A model generated the notes under the pieces. The model saw only the letters and a list, made by a program, of their open reading frames with translations, was not told where the DNA came from and searched no databases. The translations under genes were made by a program, and so were the position numbers. 33,952 bases of DNA, from contig JBGQLV010000021.1 in NCBI GenBank assembly GCA_041500225.1, positions 1-33,952 on the forward strand. The letters run 5' to 3'. The stretch is from 0-14-3-00-41-53 sp041500225 (GTDB taxonomy: Bacteria; Nitrospirota; Thermodesulfovibrionia; Thermodesulfovibrionales; SM23-35). Position 1 is the first letter of the stretch; every line of letters starts with the position of its first letter. Below, piece by piece: positions 33,239 through 33,952 of this stretch.

Positions 33239-33358
33239 GAGAGGAATACTATGCTGACTGCCCACAAAAAAGTCTGGCCCTTTCTGCGCATCTCAGCCTC
33301 CATTCAATTTGTAAATCTTGATTTAAAGGTATCACACAAGGGTGTGCACGTCAAATGA

Positions 33359-33521
33359 CTGTCAAGCTGTCAGAAGATTACATTTGAAGTTTAATTCATT
33401 ACGGTTCATGGTTTGGGGCAATCCCATCAAGTTTCTTTGAAAGTGGTCAGGTAAGAAAATCCTTATAAAATTGACAAAATCGTATTGACAAACAATCAAT
33501 ATTTTGATAAAAAAATAAAAC
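33359..33521 (+). promoter_or_regulatory. Promoter-like region of the PAS sensor gene
   Basis: Two copies of TTGACAAA (33471-33478 and 33485-33492), 14 bases apart, precede the gene. The second could be a -35 box with a poor TA-rich -10 near 33508. The direct repeat may instead be a regulator site. No ribosome binding site is seen before the ATG at 33522. Confidence 0.35.
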
Positions 33522-33952
33522 ATGAAATATAAAGACAAAACAAAAGAGCAACTTATAAATGAATTAGCAGAACTGCATCAGCGTATTGAGGATTTGGAAG
33601 CAGAAGCAACCGAACGCAAGCAGTTGGAAGCGGAAATCCAGGATGCCCGGGAATATGCCGAGAACATTGTAGAAACCGTGCGCGAGCCACTTGTGGTGCT
33701 GAATTCCGACCTGAAGATTCTCACAGTCAACCACCGCTTCTACGATACCTTCAAAGTAACGCCCGAGGAAACGATCGGGAATTTCATCTACGACCTCGGT
33801 AACCGACAATGGGACATTCCCAAGCTGCGGGTACTCTTTGAGGAAATCCTTCCCCATGATACCGTGTTCAATGGCTATGAAGTCGAGCATGATTTTCTCG
33901 ATATCGGCCGCAAGATTATTCTCCTCAACGCCCGGCAGATTTTCCGGGAAAA
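33522..33952 (+). CDS. PAS-domain sensor protein, 5' part (probable histidine kinase or CheBR-associated sensor)
   Basis: An open frame from ATG at 33522 to the window edge, 143 codons, incomplete. The N-terminal 40 residues form a coiled coil (LINELAELHQRIEDLEAEAT), followed by a PAS domain: NIVETVREPLVVLNSDLKIL, VNHRFYDTFKVTPEETIG and FIYDLGNRQWDIPKLRVLFE, then VEHDFLDIGRKIILLNARQI. This PAS subtype is common ahead of histidine kinases and in CheB/CheR-PAS fusion proteins. The output domain is outside the window. Codon use is G+C-rich. Confidence 0.85.
   Translation, partial: MKYKDKTKEQLINELAELHQRIEDLEAEATERKQLEAEIQDAREYAENIVETVREPLVVLNSDLKILTVNHRFYDTFKVTPEETIGNFIYDLGNRQWDIPKLRVLFEEILPHDTVFNGYEVEHDFLDIGRKIILLNARQIFRE

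Noticed and set aside
33239..33254. TGAGAGGAATACTATG, identical to a 16-mer at 16159-16174
   Set aside because: The second copy lies antisense to the AsmA start with no sensible gene behind it; a single 16-mer match in 34 kb can be chance.
32942..33358. 138-codon plus-strand frame across the AsmA start
   Set aside because: No family resemblance, no suitable start; it overlaps the well-supported AsmA gene.
1..33952. tRNA, rRNA and CRISPR arrays
   Set aside because: No tRNA T-loop plus acceptor pairing, no rRNA stretches, and no regularly spaced repeats were seen.

Overview
The window reads as a chromosomal segment of a diderm, probably anaerobic, cytochrome-rich bacterium. TonB receptor, AsmA, lipoproteins and a LamG/multiheme c-type cytochrome indicate the outer membrane and extracytoplasmic electron transfer. 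AT-rich genes, many small palindromic intergenic repeats, a geopeptide-type radical SAM maturase and a DsbC-like selenoprotein would fit Nitrospirota (Thermodesulfovibrionia-like) or Desulfobacterota. That placement is inference; no rRNA or marker phylogeny is available here.

Layout. 0.3-3.75 kb: a CheY-like receiver (+), convergent with a periplasmic binding protein / histidine kinase / LuxR-type response regulator operon (-). 4.1-7.5 kb (-): a compact peptide natural product locus of TonB receptor, a 33-codon precursor peptide with a Cys-Cys core, and a radical SAM/SPASM maturase. Two hairpins lie between peptide and maturase. 7.6-9.8 kb (-): a YihY/BrkB membrane protein and the GTPase Der. 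10.0-16.0 kb (-): a tightly packed run of peptide-binding lipoprotein, ABC ATPase, small membrane protein, ABC-2 permease, LeuC-type dehydratase, RidA and a Cys-cluster protein. 16.2-19.2 kb (+): a seven-heme-motif cytochrome fused to two LamG domains. 19.3-20.2 kb (-): a DsbC-like protein whose first active-site cysteine is an in-frame TGA followed by a SECIS-like hairpin, so a likely selenoprotein; a 29-residue membrane microprotein follows it. 20.2-21.2 kb: a MITE-like element and an AbrB/Doc toxin-antitoxin pair. 21.2-25.4 kb (-): an FKBP isomerase, HemW (carrying an in-frame palindromic repeat) and LepA, plus a 17-codon remnant of a flavoprotein gene. 25.5-26.3 kb: two unknown small proteins. 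26.6-34.0 kb: a Mg-type P-type ATPase, a truncated small membrane protein, a phospholipase-D-like lipoprotein, an unknown exported protein, AsmA (-), and the start of a PAS sensor protein that runs off the window. From about 29.3 kb the DNA is visibly richer in G+C than the rest.

How parts fit together. The peptide locus is the best candidate for a poorly described system: a ribosomally made peptide, its radical SAM maturase and an outer-membrane receptor in one transcription unit, next to a two-component system with its own periplasmic binding protein. The selenoprotein DsbC (with its own CxxCH motif) lies tail to tail with the multiheme cytochrome and could serve thiol-disulfide chemistry during cytochrome maturation.
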